NCBI GenBank assembly: GCA_050699635.1
Contig: JBOHFK010000007.1
Span: forward strand, 1 to 64,000
DNA length: 64,000 bases
Reading direction: 5' to 3'
From: GCA-003244245 sp050699635
Lineage (GTDB): Bacteria > Actinomycetota > Actinomycetes > Mycobacteriales > Pseudonocardiaceae
Part shown: in pieces, positions 63,002 to 64,000 of the stretch
How positions within the stretch are numbered: the stretch's first letter is position 1
How the letters are laid out: every line of letters begins with the position of its first letter
Program-made: the position numbers and the translations under genes
Notes under the pieces: generated by a model
The model's input: only the letters and a program-made list of their open reading frames with translations
What the model was told of the DNA's origin: nothing
Database searches by the model: none

Positions 63002-64000
63002 TCAGCGGATGACGGCTTTGGTGCGCATGAGGAACTCGGCGAGGAAGCCGTCGTGGGGGACGCCGGGGCGCATCCAGTACGTCGGGTGGTCACCGATGTA
63101 GACGTTGCGGATGGTGGGTTCGTTGACTAGCTGATCGACCAGCTGGTCGTCCTGGGTGATCGCGGTCAGGACCAGCGTGTTGCGCAGCGGAGCGACGCCG
63201 TCGGCGGGCGACCACGGCGCTACCCAGACGAGGGGGAAGCCCAGCTCGACACCGGTCTGGGGGGCGCCGGCGTCGTCGACCTGGAACACCGCGGGCCGCA
63301 GCACCGCGCTGCCGTCACCGAGATCGTCGACGATGCCACCGCCACCGAGCCGGGCTGTGGTGCCCTGGGCGCGGTGGAGCACCAGCTTCTCCATCGCTGT
63401 GGCGGTGGCCAGCGGCTGGACGGGCAGCACAGCCTTGTCGTCCTCCGGTGGCAGGCTGGGGATGGTGGCCAGCCGCTCGGCGATGGCCTCCGCGACCGGG
63501 GTGGGGTCGCCGTCGACGAAGACGGCGGTGGTGTTGACGCAGGCGGTGCCACCCTCATTGGCGACCGAGGCAACGACGGTGTCCAGGTGGGAGCGCCAGT
63601 CCGAGTCGGCCAGCAGGATCTTCGAGCGACCCGGACCCTGGACCAGCACGGAGGTGGATCCGCCGTACTTGTTGACCACGTCGGCGCCCCCGTAGACCAT
63701 GGCCAGGTCCGCTCCGCGGATGATGTCACCGGCCACGGCGTGGTCGGTGGGCAGCAGCGCCACCTGATCGTTACCCAGGCCGGCCGCCCGCAGCGCGGTG
63801 ATCAACCGGTGTGGGGTGAACGGTTCCCGCTGGGAGGGGCGCACGGCCACCCGGTAACCCAGGGCCAGGGCCTCCAGCCAGAGCCCATGCACACCAGGGT
63901 GGTTGCCGGAAGCGTGCACGGCGAACACATCGCCACGGCGGGTCCAGACCGCGCGACCGGTACGGGTGGCGGGATCCCGCCACTGGTCCACGGCCCCTAC
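63002..64000 (-). CDS. Aldehyde dehydrogenase superfamily protein (partial, 5' end outside window)
   Basis: At least 330 codons at the C-terminal side; the reading is open to the right edge. The substrate/cofactor region GDVFAVHASGNHPGVHGLWL and ALALGYRVAVRPSQREPFTP matches the nicotinamide-binding half of ALDH-like enzymes; the catalytic Cys is in ANEGGTACVNTTAVFVDG. ALDHs oxidise aldehydes or, in LuxC-like branches, reduce acyl-CoA. Substrate unknown. Convergent with the DUF559 gene across hairpin copy 3. Confidence 0.82.
   Translation of the reverse strand, partial: VGAVDQWRDPATRTGRAVWTRRGDVFAVHASGNHPGVHGLWLEALALGYRVAVRPSQREPFTPHRLITALRAAGLGNDQVALLPTDHAVAGDIIRGADLAMVYGGADVVNKYGGSTSVLVQGPGRSKILLADSDWRSHLDTVVASVANEGGTACVNTTAVFVDGDPTPVAEAIAERLATIPSLPPEDDKAVLPVQPLATATAMEKLVLHRAQGTTARLGGGGIVDDLGDGSAVLRPAVFQVDDAGAPQTGVELGFPLVWVAPWSPADGVAPLRNTLVLTAITQDDQLVDQLVNEPTIRNVYIGDHPTYWMRPGVPHDGFLAEFLMRTKAVIR

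Overview
The window is high-GC DNA with frequent GTG starts and many ATGA/GTGA stop-start overlaps. The gene content points to an actinobacterium (Actinomycetota): an ethylmalonyl-CoA/acyl-CoA mutase gene set, a DivIVA-like coiled-coil protein, a GlgE alpha-glucan locus, XRE/DUF397 pairs and large LuxR-type ATPase regulators. I cannot assign a genus. No rRNA, tRNA or CRISPR array was recognised.

Two blocks of core metabolism form a backbone. The first (about 5.4-13.6 kb, resuming at 25.9-29.4 kb) holds an FmdB-like protein, a polarity-type coiled-coil protein, crotonyl-CoA carboxylase/reductase, a VapBC pair, methylmalonyl-CoA epimerase, acetyl-CoA acetyltransferase, MeaB, then MarR, an IcmA-like acyl-CoA mutase and a thioredoxin-TPR protein. 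The second (29.5-61.8 kb, interrupted) holds a PAS-GGDEF-EAL protein, glgB, maltokinase, treS, glgE and glgP, which together make and recycle branched alpha-1,4-glucan from trehalose. From memory the same order occurs on the Streptomyces chromosome, so the intervening DNA reads as insertions.

Accessory regions: (1) 1-5.3 kb, decayed LuxR/LAL regulators, a truncated subtilase, and a secreted collagen-like protein; a near-identical 24-bp operator lies upstream of both secreted-protein genes. (2) 13.7-25.8 kb, a less GC-rich island with a compact operon for a fatty-acid-like product (KAS III, KAS II, ACP, enoyl reductase, class IV aminotransferase, radical SAM enzyme and a stand-alone PaaA-like diiron protein), a MocR regulator, a broken exporter, a thioesterase relic and IS1182, IS1380 and IS5 remains. 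(3) 33.9-41.8 kb, an AAA ATPase, a single-chain restriction-modification gene cut exactly by an IS4-family element with a 10-bp target duplication, an XRE/DUF397 pair and a lone trpF-like gene. (4) 45.5-56.7 kb, carotenoid-type genes (Rieske, CrtU, CrtT) separated by two tandemly duplicated DUF4062-NB-ARC-TPR STAND NTPases, a DUF4143 ATPase, a hydrolase and an AraC regulator. (5) 61.9-64 kb, an AbiEi/DUF559 protein and a partial aldehyde dehydrogenase.

The most unusual non-coding signals are a family of three three-tier hairpins of about 65 bp at 56.8, 61.8 and 62.9 kb, the shared operator at 1.58 and 5.30 kb, and three unrelated tandem repeats that all have a 27-bp period.
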